A DNA stretch of 64,000 nt, taken from NCBI GenBank assembly GCA_019247605.1, contig JAFBAS010000059.1, positions 1-64,000 on the forward strand, written 5' to 3'. Positions 1-9,041 of the stretch are shown here, piece after piece (position 1 is the stretch's first letter; every line of letters starts with the position of its first letter). This DNA is from Hyphomicrobiales bacterium (GTDB lineage Bacteria > Pseudomonadota > Alphaproteobacteria > Rhizobiales > Beijerinckiaceae). Under the pieces are notes generated by a model, which ran no database searches, had not been told where the DNA came from, and was given only the letters and a program-made list of their open reading frames with translations. Made by a program: the position numbers and the translations under genes.

Positions 1-676
1 GATGCAGCTCGGCTTCATCGCGAAATCGGCGGGCGCGGATTCGCTTCAATGAGACCGAGGCGCGCGGGCCTCGGATGCGACCGTAGGGACCACTCAAGGG
101 GCTTCCGTGGACCCGCTTCAATGAGGCCGAGGCGCGCGGGCCACGGATACACACCGGACCGTGGGGGATCTCTCGACCAGGTGATCTCGCTTCAATGAGG
201 CCGAGGCGCGCGGGCCTCGGATGCGCCGCCCTCGGCGGGCTTCAGCACAAACCAGGTGATGGCTTCAATGAGGCCGAGGCGCGCGGGCCTCGGATGCCTC
301 GCCGGATGGAAAGCCGGCGCACGCGCGATGCAAGCTTCAATGAGGGCGAGGCGCGCGGGCCTCGGATGCATTGCGGGCCTGAAGCGTTCGTATCAGGAAG
401 CGGCGGGCTTCAATGAGGCCGAGGCGCGCGGGCTCGGATGCGAGGCCTTTACCCGCCGCGCCGGCGACCAAAGGCATCGGCGTCACCGCGCTCACGCTTC
501 AATGAGGCCGAGGCGCGCGGGCCTCGGATGCCCCCTAAGCTTGTCAATGATGCTGGTGACGCGGTTGATCCTTCAATGAGGCCGAGGCGCGCGGGCCTCG
601 GATGCGCCGTGATAACCTGATTGGCGATGCCAATTCCCTCGCTTCAATGAGGCCAAGGCGCGCGAGCCTCGGATGC
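1..676 (-). CRISPR. Type I-G (I-U) CRISPR array, nine complete repeats plus the end of a tenth
   Basis: Complete repeats lie at 43-78, 115-150, 189-224, 262-297, 334-369, 407-441, 496-531, 570-605 and 641-676; bases 1-5 are the tail of another, so the array continues to the left. Spacers are 35-38 nt except 442-495, which is 54 nt. On the minus strand each repeat ends in ATTGAAGC, which resembles the usual 8-nt crRNA 5' handle of type I systems, and holds a CCGAGGC/GCCTCGG hairpin. Transcription is therefore inferred from right to left, the same strand as the cas operon, with the leader right of 676. Repeats are unusually variable: substitutions at 43-78, 115-150, 334-369, 570-605 and 641-676, and a one-base deletion at 407-441. 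Confidence 0.97.
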
Positions 677-1009
677 AGCCACCTTATAACACCTTCGCTC
701 GTAACGCGATTCTGTCGCGTTTTCGAGGAGTGAATCGCCAGGGCGGTCGAGTGGTGGGCAACTCTCACGTCGAGCTTGTTCACAATGTCAAAAAGCAGCA
801 CCCCTTCAAAGGGTTGGCCTTATTCGAGCGGGTCCCGCCTTCTCGTCGGCACAACGGCGGTCGAACGCCAGAGGCGGAGGCCAGGCCAAGATAGGCTTGG
901 CCAAGATAGACGCGGCCAAGTTATTGCGCTTCGCAAAACCCCCGACCTTGTATAAGGGGCGCACTTCGGATTATATGTTCGGTTAAACTCACCAAACTTC
1001 TATGAGGCA
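677..1009 (-). promoter_or_regulatory. Probable CRISPR leader region, no gene
   Basis: This 333-bp stretch lies between the leader-proximal repeat and the solitary repeat and has no credible coding frame. On the minus strand it contains a perfect TATAAT (plus coordinates 970-975) about 290 bp before the array, inside the spacer-like part of the solitary repeat unit, and a second AT-rich box (TTATAAGG) just before the first repeat. A direct repeat GGCCAAG(ATAG) recurs with a 15-bp period at 884-894, 899-909 and 914-920. A hairpin-plus-T stretch around 793-818 on the minus strand could be a weak terminator. Leader function is inferred from position and orientation. Confidence 0.6.
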
Positions 1010-1062
1010 GCTTCAATGAGGCCGAAGCGCGCCCCAACGCCAAGAAAAGCACAGTTCACCGC
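974..1062 (-). ncRNA. CreA-like crRNA: solitary degenerate repeat plus spacer-like sequence
   Basis: Read on the minus strand, 1032-1010 is the 3' two thirds of a CRISPR repeat (22 of 23 positions, one change at 1026) including the intact ATTGAAGC handle. The 5' arm of the hairpin is lost; only a weak, mostly G-U stem remains possible. The next bases (1009 downward) form a spacer-like segment starting TGCCTCATAGAAGTTTGGTG. It matches the promoter of the divergent tRNA gene (see 1078-1101). This is the organisation of CreA RNAs, which guide Cascade to repress a neighbouring toxic RNA. The 5' end is guessed from a CATAAT box (plus 1074-1079) on the minus strand; the 3' end assumes a 36-nt spacer part. 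Confidence 0.72.
1010..1032 (-). repeat. Solitary degenerate CRISPR repeat outside the array
   Basis: Bases 1010-1032 match the array repeat at 22 of 23 positions. Beyond 1032 the match stops abruptly, so the 13 bases forming the 5' end of the transcribed repeat are missing. It lies 333 bp from the nearest array repeat. Retention of the handle and loss of the hairpin arm fits the repeat degeneration described for CreA-type guide RNAs; a simple leftover of an older array is the alternative. Confidence 0.9.
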
Positions 1063-1074
1063 GTCACGCAAGCA

Positions 1075-1101
1075 TTATGACTAATAGAATGTTTGGTTAG
1101 T
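1075..1101 (+). promoter_or_regulatory. Predicted Cascade target in the tRNA promoter (PAM TTA plus protospacer)
   Basis: Positions 1-12 of the solitary repeat's spacer-like segment match 1078-1089 at 10 of 12 bases, mismatched only at positions 3 and 6; position 6 is a base that type I effectors flip out. After one extra T (1090), positions 13-23 match 1091-1101 at 10 of 11. The three bases 5' of the match (1075-1077) are TTA, which fits the TTN motif reported for a type I-G system. The target covers the upstream part of the tRNA promoter, so binding would repress it. The -10 box proposed for the divergent guide RNA (1074-1079) overlaps the PAM, which suggests autoregulation. Confidence 0.75.
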
Positions 1102-1107
1102 GGATTT

Positions 1108-1116
1108 TGCTAGACT
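1108..1116 (+). promoter_or_regulatory. Putative extended -10 promoter of the suppressor tRNA
   Basis: TGCTAGACT is an extended -10 box (TGnTAnnnT) starting 42 bp before the tRNA and would give a 5' leader of roughly 25 nt. The -35 region would overlap the predicted Cascade target. A second candidate -10, TAGAAT at 1085-1090, lies inside that target. Either assignment puts the guide-matched sequence on the promoter. Confidence 0.5.
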
Positions 1117-1147
1117 CGTCCGTCATGTAAGTGTAATGGCGGACGAG
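1115..1147 (+). promoter_or_regulatory. Perfect 8-bp inverted repeat in the tRNA 5' leader
   Basis: CTCGTCCG (1115-1122) pairs with CGGACGAG (1140-1147) around a 17-base loop, ending two bases before the tRNA 5' end. It could guide 5' processing or block alternative folding. The loop contains a minimal AUG-UAA reading frame (1125-1130), whose significance is unknown. Confidence 0.6.
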
Positions 1148-1149
1148 CT

Positions 1150-1239
1150 GGCCCCGTGGCGGAAACGGTAGACGCAGCGGACTCTAAATCCGCAGCCCTC
1201 ACACGGCATTTGTCGGTTCGAATCCGACGGGGGCCACCA
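1150..1239 (+). tRNA. tRNA-Leu-like amber suppressor, anticodon CUA
   Basis: This is a complete class II cloverleaf with an encoded CCA (1237-1239). The acceptor is 1150-1156 with 1229-1235, six pairs plus one G-G mismatch at 7-66. The D-arm carries GCG...CGC and the GG of 18-19. The anticodon stem is 1177-1181 with 1189-1193. The loop 1182-1188 is CTCTAAA, so bases 34-36 (1184-1186) are CUA, complementary to UAG. An 18-base variable region (1194-1211) contains a GCC/GGC stem. The T-arm (1212-1228) has loop TTCGAAT, and the discriminator is A73. The D-arm sequence, long variable arm and A73 fit tRNA-Leu; the anticodon loop matches classical amber suppressors such as supF. Charging with leucine is an inference. 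Its place between cas genes and array, under a CRISPR-guide-matched promoter, suggests a CreT-like toxic RNA. Confidence 0.92.
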
Positions 1240-1251
1240 GTAACCTATACC

Positions 1252-1268
1252 AGCGTGAGCACGCTTTT
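1252..1268 (+). terminator. Intrinsic terminator of the tRNA gene
   Basis: AGCGT (1252-1256) and ACGCT (1261-1265) form a 5-bp stem with loop GAGC, running into TTTT, 13 bp after the tRNA. There is no T-run on the other strand, so it serves the tRNA and not csb2. It makes the tRNA a free-standing transcription unit. Confidence 0.8.
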
Positions 1269-1296
1269 CCTATAGCAAATTAGGTGCAGGGGGCAC

Positions 1297-3510
1297 TCAG
1301 CCCGCCGAATGAGGGAATTTAGCCGCTGCGAAGAGCCCACCCCCGAAATGGCGATCACGGCCGAGAAGGATCGGCCCTCCTGTCGCACTGTGGAAGATAA
1401 GCCTTGCGAGGCCGAATAACCCAGCGCCCGACTTGGCGGAAGTCTTAATGACCTCAATTCGCGGTCGGGGCAATCCGGCGCGGCGACACTCGGCGAGAAG
1501 ATCGGCCTCGAGCGCGGCCGCCGCATCGTTGAGCTTCGCATGGCGCGTCACCCGATAGGGTGTGAGGCTTTCCCACGAAGACGACGCGGCGAACAAAGGA
1601 TCATCGGAAAGGTCGAAAGTGCCTGGCGCGAGAGCGAGCCTTCCGGCCGCGCCGGCGCGCAATTCATAAAATCCGTCGAGCGCCTCGTCTAATAGCTGAA
1701 GGTTCTCGCGTTCACCTTTTGAGGCCTGCCGCCGTTCGAGGAGATGCGGCGCGACGATCAATAATCGCTTACGAGGCGCGTCGGACACGAAGGCGAGATG
1801 CTCGTGTCCACCCAGGCGCGATGGAGCGCCATCGGCCGCATGGCCGGTGAAAAAGGCCGGCAGCTCTTTGCGCTCCCCTATCTTGGCCTGCACACGCGAC
1901 ATGACGGCGCGGCGAAGCGCCCGCGTGAGCGCAAGATGATCCTCGGCCGTGAGCCCTCCGATGATCGCGAAAGCGAACGCCCCTTCGCCGCGCCGGTCGG
2001 GCGCCATGAGGCCAAGCCCGAGATACCGCCCGTCGCCGATGAGAAGAGGGCCGGGAACAGGCTTCGTGAAAGCGAGCTCGACATGCCAGAGCCGTTCCTT
2101 GGCGAAGCGCGTGCCGGGAGCGAAAGCCTCCGCGCGTTCTCCCTTGGCCTCGAAAGGCTCGCGCTGAACGCGGATCGCCTGCAAGGGCGTGTCGATCCCC
2201 GCATGGCGCAAAGCCTGGCGCAAGGCGGCTTCCGCCGCCGCATGCTCGCGCAATCGCTCCGTCGCGCCTTTGGCCTCTTCGCGCATGCGCCGCGGATCGA
2301 TGCGACGGCGTGCGGCGCGCTCGGAAAGCGCCACCGGCGTGACGCTTCGCCAAAGGCGCGCGGGAGCGACATCCCCGATGCCGTAATGCGCAAGCATCGT
2401 GCGCTCTTCGGACGGGACCAGCTCGGCGCCACCTTCCGGCACCTCACCGGTCTTCGGATCGAAGTCGAGCGCGAGTCCGGAAAACGCCCAGGCGATATCC
2501 TCGGCCGCGATCGGACAATCCGGTGGCACCGTCACGAGCACGCGCCTCACGGAGCGCTGGGTCTTGGCGTGGCCGATGGATGGTAAGGGCGTGATGCGAA
2601 TGCGCCGGGCCTTGTCGGCCTCCGTGGCGTCTCGAGCGATGAAGACACGGTCGATGACAGGCGCGCTATTCGGCAACGCCTTTTTCAGCCGCTCTGCCGC
2701 TCGATCCCTGATTGTCTCGGTCAACGCGACGATGCGCGCGAGGGCCTGAGGCGCGAAAGCACCCGACCTCTCCGCACCGAATTTCACGATATCGTAGAGG
2801 AGAAAAACAGCCGGGCTGTTGTAGGGAACTTGCCGGAAGCTCGGCTTTGGCGCCTGGGAAAAAAGCAGACGCGATTTCTTGCCTTCGCCGACCCTCTTGA
2901 AGCGCCCGCGTGTCTTCTCGAAGCGCGCCACCAGGCTCGCGAGCGAGCCTGGATGTGGCGAAGAGAGCGCCTCGCCGCTGCTATGTTCGCTCGGGTGCCA
3001 TGAAATGCGGCCATGCTGGCGAAGCCGGGCGTTAGTCTCGCGCTCGGCGAGAATCTCGCCTTTCGCCCAGGCCATATCGACCCCGCGGCCGAGCTGATAA
3101 AGGCGATCGGCGATTTCGCAAATCACTTGCGCATGCTGATCGGCGTCCGCGCCAGGCTCGAAGGTCCACGCATAAACCAACGAAGTGGCCGGGTCGAAAA
3201 ACCGAGGGCGAATGATCTTGCCGGTGCGGACTTCGCCGACCCTCGCGGGATCACCACCGACCGCGTCGAGATCATTGTTCGGAACGAATGTTTTGTAACC
3301 CCGCCCCGCAAGGGCAGGAGGAGCGGCGATTTCAGGCGGCGCAAGGCCTTCGAGCCAACGCAGAGATTCGGCCATGGGGCCGGGCAGTGTTGCCCCACGC
3401 GCCGCGCCCGCGACGAGCGCCTGAAAGAAGCGCGCGGGCGATGGCGGCCACTCTCCGCTGCCGTGATAGCTACCGTCGTGGAACTGAACGGAGATAAGAA
3501 GGCTGGCCAT
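1297..3510 (-). CDS. csb2: Type I-G CRISPR protein Csb2 (Cas5-Cas6 fusion, GSU0054 family)
   Basis: A 737-residue protein opening with a RAMP-type strand and the family's FHDGSYHGSGEWPPSPARFFQALVAG segment shape (residues about 9-35), and ending with the glycine-rich HFGGGLF motif near the C terminus. Family knowledge: Csb2 joins a Cas5-like domain and a Cas6-like nuclease, so it probably processes the crRNA precursor and caps the 5' handle in the effector complex. It is the last gene of the operon; its ATG lies 4 bp past the csb1 TGA (3515-3517), so the two are translationally coupled. It ends in TGA, about 30 bp from the tRNA terminator on the opposite strand. Assignment to the family is firm; the domain split is inferred. 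Confidence 0.92.
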   Translation of the reverse strand: MASLLISVQFHDGSYHGSGEWPPSPARFFQALVAGAARGATLPGPMAESLRWLEGLAPPEIAAPPALAGRGYKTFVPNNDLDAVGGDPARVGEVRTGKIIRPRFFDPATSLVYAWTFEPGADADQHAQVICEIADRLYQLGRGVDMAWAKGEILAERETNARLRQHGRISWHPSEHSSGEALSSPHPGSLASLVARFEKTRGRFKRVGEGKKSRLLFSQAPKPSFRQVPYNSPAVFLLYDIVKFGAERSGAFAPQALARIVALTETIRDRAAERLKKALPNSAPVIDRVFIARDATEADKARRIRITPLPSIGHAKTQRSVRRVLVTVPPDCPIAAEDIAWAFSGLALDFDPKTGEVPEGGAELVPSEERTMLAHYGIGDVAPARLWRSVTPVALSERAARRRIDPRRMREEAKGATERLREHAAAEAALRQALRHAGIDTPLQAIRVQREPFEAKGERAEAFAPGTRFAKERLWHVELAFTKPVPGPLLIGDGRYLGLGLMAPDRRGEGAFAFAIIGGLTAEDHLALTRALRRAVMSRVQAKIGERKELPAFFTGHAADGAPSRLGGHEHLAFVSDAPRKRLLIVAPHLLERRQASKGERENLQLLDEALDGFYELRAGAAGRLALAPGTFDLSDDPLFAASSSWESLTPYRVTRHAKLNDAAAALEADLLAECRRAGLPRPRIEVIKTSAKSGAGLFGLARLIFHSATGGPILLGRDRHFGGGLFAAAKFPHSAG

Positions 3511-3514
3511 GAGC

Positions 3515-5483
<1,969 letters not shown>

Positions 5484-5484
<1 letters not shown>

Positions 5485-8378
5485 CAGGAGACCCCCGCTT
5501 CCGCCACCGCTGACGGGGCATCCTCTCCCCTGTCGCTCGCATCATTGTCACGGGAAGCCTGCTGATCGGCGGCACGCAAAAGGGATTCCCACCAGGCGAG
5601 ACCCCAAGGCCCCCAGCGCTTTTGAAGCCGCGCGAACCGTAGCCCGACCTCGCGCGCACGGTCTCGAAGAGCCGTGAGCGGCGCATCCTCGCAGCCACGC
5701 TCTTCGATCACGGGGCGTGCATGTCCGTGATGCGCGGCGATGAGATGAAGGAGGAGGTCGCGCCAATCCTCGGGCAAGGCATCGATCCGTTTTCGCACTT
5801 CCGGCCGAAGCTGTTTGGCGGCTTCGGTCGCCGGTTCGAAAACGGCGAGCGACCCGAACTCATGACGATACCCGTCGAGAACCTTGTGGTCGATCGGCCC
5901 GCGCGTCTTGGCGAGTGGCCCCGATAAACCGTGCTTCCTGGCGTCACGCTCCGCCCGGAAGGCTCGTTGCCAGGGCGGCGCTTTCTTGCCCTCATCATGA
6001 AGGCATGCCGCAAGCACCAACACCTCGACGGCGATGCCGGAAAGGCCGAGCCTCGCGGCTATTTCGCGGATTTTTCGTTCGGCGAGGCTTTGGTGATCGG
6101 CAAGCGTCTGCGGTTTGGAGATCGCGCGCCCTTCCTCGCTTTGCGCGACACTCTTGAAATGCTCGACGACGAGCCATCTGACGGGATCGCCATCGGCATC
6201 CCGGCTGAGGACAAAATCATCCTCGACACGCCATTCGGTTTCATTCGTCTCGTTTTCGCGCGTCGTCATTCGTACGCGGAACTTGACCTTTTCCCGCCAA
6301 CCTTCATCGGGCTCGTCAGCGGTTGAGGGTTGAGTGTCCTCTCCGTCCTCGAGCAAGCCGTCCGTCAAGCCGCCGAAGCGAGCATCGACGATGAGGATTT
6401 TTCCTACGAGACCATCGTGAAAATCCTCAACCGCCCTGCCTTTGCGCTCCTGCGCAAGCTGACCAAGCGTCAAGGATTTTTCGTATTCGGCGCTCGCCGA
6501 AAGGATCAGGACGACGATATCGTCGCGCCGCAACTCGCTCGCAGGCTCCGGAACCCTTACGCGAACCTCTTCGTCCCCTTCGGGCAATTCTTCGGCGCCG
6601 CTCGGCTCGATAATTTTTCTTGGGGCCTTTCGCTGGAGCAGGGTCGCGGCTCGCTTCCGAAGCCAGTCGGCTACACGAAACGCCTCGGTTTCCAGCTTCT
6701 CGATTTCAAGCGGCGGGGCGGCACCGAAGAATTCGTTTGTTTCCTTCTTGCTCGCAAGACTTGGCCGGCCACGATCGTCAACATGGAGCGGTAGATATTT
6801 GCGCCACACCACAGTCGTCTGTACTTGTGGCTCAAACCAGCCGCGCAACCAGGGTGCGATTTCCGGTCGGCCGGTGTGGTTTTCGAGCGAGGTCATCGAC
6901 CAAACCTCGGCGAGCGCGCGTGTCATCGCCGGATGCAGAGGTTCGGGCGTCGAGGCCTCCTTGATTGTGCGTTGGCCGACTTGCTCGCGCAATTCGAGAA
7001 GCGCCGCGGGTCCGCCCTTTCCGTCAAGATCGGCTTCGATCTTTCCGAGAAGCGCTCGCGTCGCGGTGAGCCGCCCTTTGCGAACCTCGTCCTTCTCGAT
7101 CCCCGACGTGTCGAATACCACCACCTCGGCCTTGCGGGATTCGCCGCCGCGCCGATTGACGCGCCCCAGGCGTTGCACCATGCGCTCCCATGGCGCCAAA
7201 TCGCAGACCATGTGATCGGCGTCGACATCGACGCCCACCTCACCGGCCGAAGTCGCGACGAGGAATGCGGGCTTATCGGCTGGCGGTGCGTTGCCCGTGA
7301 AGCCGAGCTTTTCGAGGCTCATGGCAACTTCATCGCGTTCGTGCACCCGGCGAGCACCGACGAGGAGTTCCGGCGCATGAATCTCGATCTTCTCGCGCCC
7401 GGATTTCTTGTCCCCTTTGGCGAGCGCCTCGATCGCTTCCGCCACCCCCTGCGCGCTCGGGCCTCCGCCATCGTCTCTTTTTTCCCGTCGGTTGCAGAAG
7501 ACGACGACGCGCGAGGGCGCGCCCTTCGTCGCCAGCGCAAACGCGGTTTCGGCGAGCTGCTTGTCGGGATTCTTCTCGGCCAGCGGCTCGACGCGTAGTT
7601 GCTTCTGGGCGTTGAGCCGCAGGGAAGCCACGTCATCGCCCCGGTCCTCCTCTTCAAGCCCGAAGGTGGTGCGGCCGTGAACGGGCCATTCGCGCTGCGT
7701 CGCGGAAAGAGGCAGGACGACGAAGCGCGGCAATGGTGTTCGGTCCTTCGGCCAAAGTGAAGGATCTCTCTCGATCGTCCGCAAAAGATCGGCGAAAGGC
7801 GGAACGAGATGGGCTTCGTCGAGAACCAAGAGCGTATCGACGCCGAGCAAGCCCGCATGAAAAGGGCGCATCTTGCGCGAGACGCCGTAACCTTCGAAGA
7901 GGAGCCGTGACCCGATCATGTCGACCGTGCCGACGATGATGGCCGGCGCTGAGGGATCCGCAAGCCACTCGCGGTTGTCGACATGCGCGCCGCGCAGCGT
8001 CGAAATGGGGAGCGCGCCTTCGCGAAGGCCAAGCCGCTCCTTGAGATGTCCGGCGCTGCCCTGAAGGTTTTTGCGGAGCTTCTCGGCCTCCGCGGTCGCC
8101 TGGTCGACCACGGCGCGCCGGTCCACCACATACACCAATCGCCTCGGTATTGCGTTTAGCGCATCTTTGCTCGCGAAAGCGCGCGCGAGGAGCCAGATCG
8201 GCATGACCGAGGTTTTCCCTAACCCGGTCGGCAAATCGAGTGAGGCGGGAATCTTTCCGAGAACAAATTGCTCAAAGAGCCGCTGCTGCCATCGCATCGG
8301 CGAATGGCCCGTCAGCAGGGCAAAGCTTTCGGAAAACAAATTCAGGCTACTCATCTTTGAGCCGATCCCCAGCGGCAT
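5484..8378 (-). CDS. cas3: Type I-G CRISPR helicase-nuclease Cas3 with C-terminal HD domain
   Basis: A 964-residue protein with the helicase at the N terminus: Walker A PTGLGKT near residue 51, LVLDEAHL near 185, and motif VI QRLGRVNRRG near 404. The HD nuclease follows at the C terminus, with CLHDEGKK near 794 and a later AAHHGHARP. This order (helicase then HD) is the reverse of most Cas3 proteins and is characteristic of type I-U/I-G. It unwinds and degrades DNA bound by the Csb1/Csb2/Csb3 complex. It is the first gene of the operon. The upstream start is used here; the in-frame ATG at 8354 (MSSLNLF), preceded by GGGGAT, is a credible alternative. Ends in TGA. Confidence 0.93.
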
Positions 8379-8531
8379 TGGAATGTTTGATCGTCCTTTA
8401 GCGATCCTACGCGTCCATTATCGTTGTTTGTCTAAATAGCACATCTTATGAGGCCTTGAAGCGTTTTATTTGCGAGGCTTTCGGACACAAAAATAGGCTT
8501 ATTTCCCGAATAGCCAACTCTAAACGGCGAA
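8379..8531 (-). promoter_or_regulatory. cas operon upstream region with a guide-seed-like site
   Basis: There is no gene here. On the minus strand an AT-rich stretch with GATAAT (plus about 8418-8423) is a candidate -10 for cas3. About 70 bp upstream of the cas3 start, 8447-8454 read on the minus strand is GCCTCATA, identical to positions 2-9 of the spacer-like part of the solitary repeat RNA. The adjacent trinucleotide at the PAM position is CAA, which does not fit TTN. The site also shares GGCCTCAT with the repeat itself. Confidence 0.35.
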
Positions 8532-8568
8532 CCCCGCGAGGACCTTGCGGCTGTCGCGGGGCTCTTTT
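8532..8568 (+). terminator. Intrinsic terminator without an obvious upstream gene
   Basis: CCCCGCGA (8532-8539) and TCGCGGGG (8554-8561) form a perfect 8-bp stem with a 14-base loop, followed by CTCTTTT. It points rightward, yet nothing codes on the plus strand between the cas3 start (8378) and here. It may end a small RNA transcribed divergently from cas3 or stop antisense transcription. Confidence 0.65.
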
Positions 8569-8738
8569 CGTCCGAAACCGTATGCCGAGTTGGCAGTGAC
8601 GAATTTCGGCTCAGGGAAGTTCTTATACGTGGGTTTACCGGAGTCCCCGGGAACGCGCAATCTCGCCCCGACATGCCGCATTGAATTGTCCGTCTTTTTG
8701 CCGTGCATCATCTAGATTGGTGCAAAGTAGGTGCAACA

Positions 8739-9029
8739 ATATCGGCAAATGCCACGAGCAGGTCGCGCGACGAACGCCTGGAAGTGCGAATCTCCCGCGA
8801 CCAGAAAACCTTGTTCCAACGGGCTGCCGAGTTGCATGGGCGCACGCTCGCCGACTTCGTAATCACGAGCGTGCAAGATGCAGCTATGCGCGTGATCGAA
8901 GAAGCGCAGTCCATCAGGCTCGGCGAGGAAGACAGCCGAGCCTTTGCCGAAGCGTTGCTCAACTCGCGCGAGCCGAATGCGAGGCTCAAGAAGGCGGCGC
9001 AGCGATATTTAAAACTGACGGGTGGCTGA
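8739..9029 (+). pseudogene. TacA-like (DUF1778) antitoxin with a lost start codon
   Basis: The frame encodes SANATSRSRDERLEVRIS followed by QRAAELHGRTLADFVITS, the ribbon-helix-helix core of DUF1778/TacA antitoxins, and the family's SRAFAEALLNSREPN tail segment that caps the GNAT toxin. Relatives start with ATG where 8739-8741 here reads ATA, with a GTAGGTG ribosome-binding-like stretch just upstream. An in-frame ATG exists at 8703, adding 12 unrelated residues, so the protein may still be made. The partner toxin downstream is truncated (see 9042). The module looks like debris beside the cas operon. Confidence 0.65.
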
Positions 9030-9041
9030 TTAGCGTCTTCT

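Noticed and set aside
195-894. Several overlapping open frames across the CRISPR array
   Set aside because: They are translations of the repeats (recurring FNEAEARGPRM or MRPRRAGLGC) and have no ribosome-binding sites.
1136-1171. An 11-codon frame (ATG GCG GAC ... TAG) running into the tRNA and ending in TAG
   Set aside because: It overlaps the acceptor and D-arm, whose sequence is fixed by tRNA structure; the TAG is simply the conserved GGTAGA of the D-loop.
1150-1239. A pyrrolysine tRNA (pylT), which also has anticodon CUA
   Set aside because: pylT has a tiny D-loop and a short variable arm; this tRNA has a long variable arm and a leucine-type D-arm, and no pylS or methylamine genes are in view.
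1798-2586. Long plus-strand frames opposite csb2
   Set aside because: They are antisense shadows of a GC-rich gene with no recognisable domain.
8432-8711. Two minus-strand frames (63 and 80 codons) upstream of cas3
   Set aside because: No similarity, no start signal, and one contains the terminator stem at 8532-8561.
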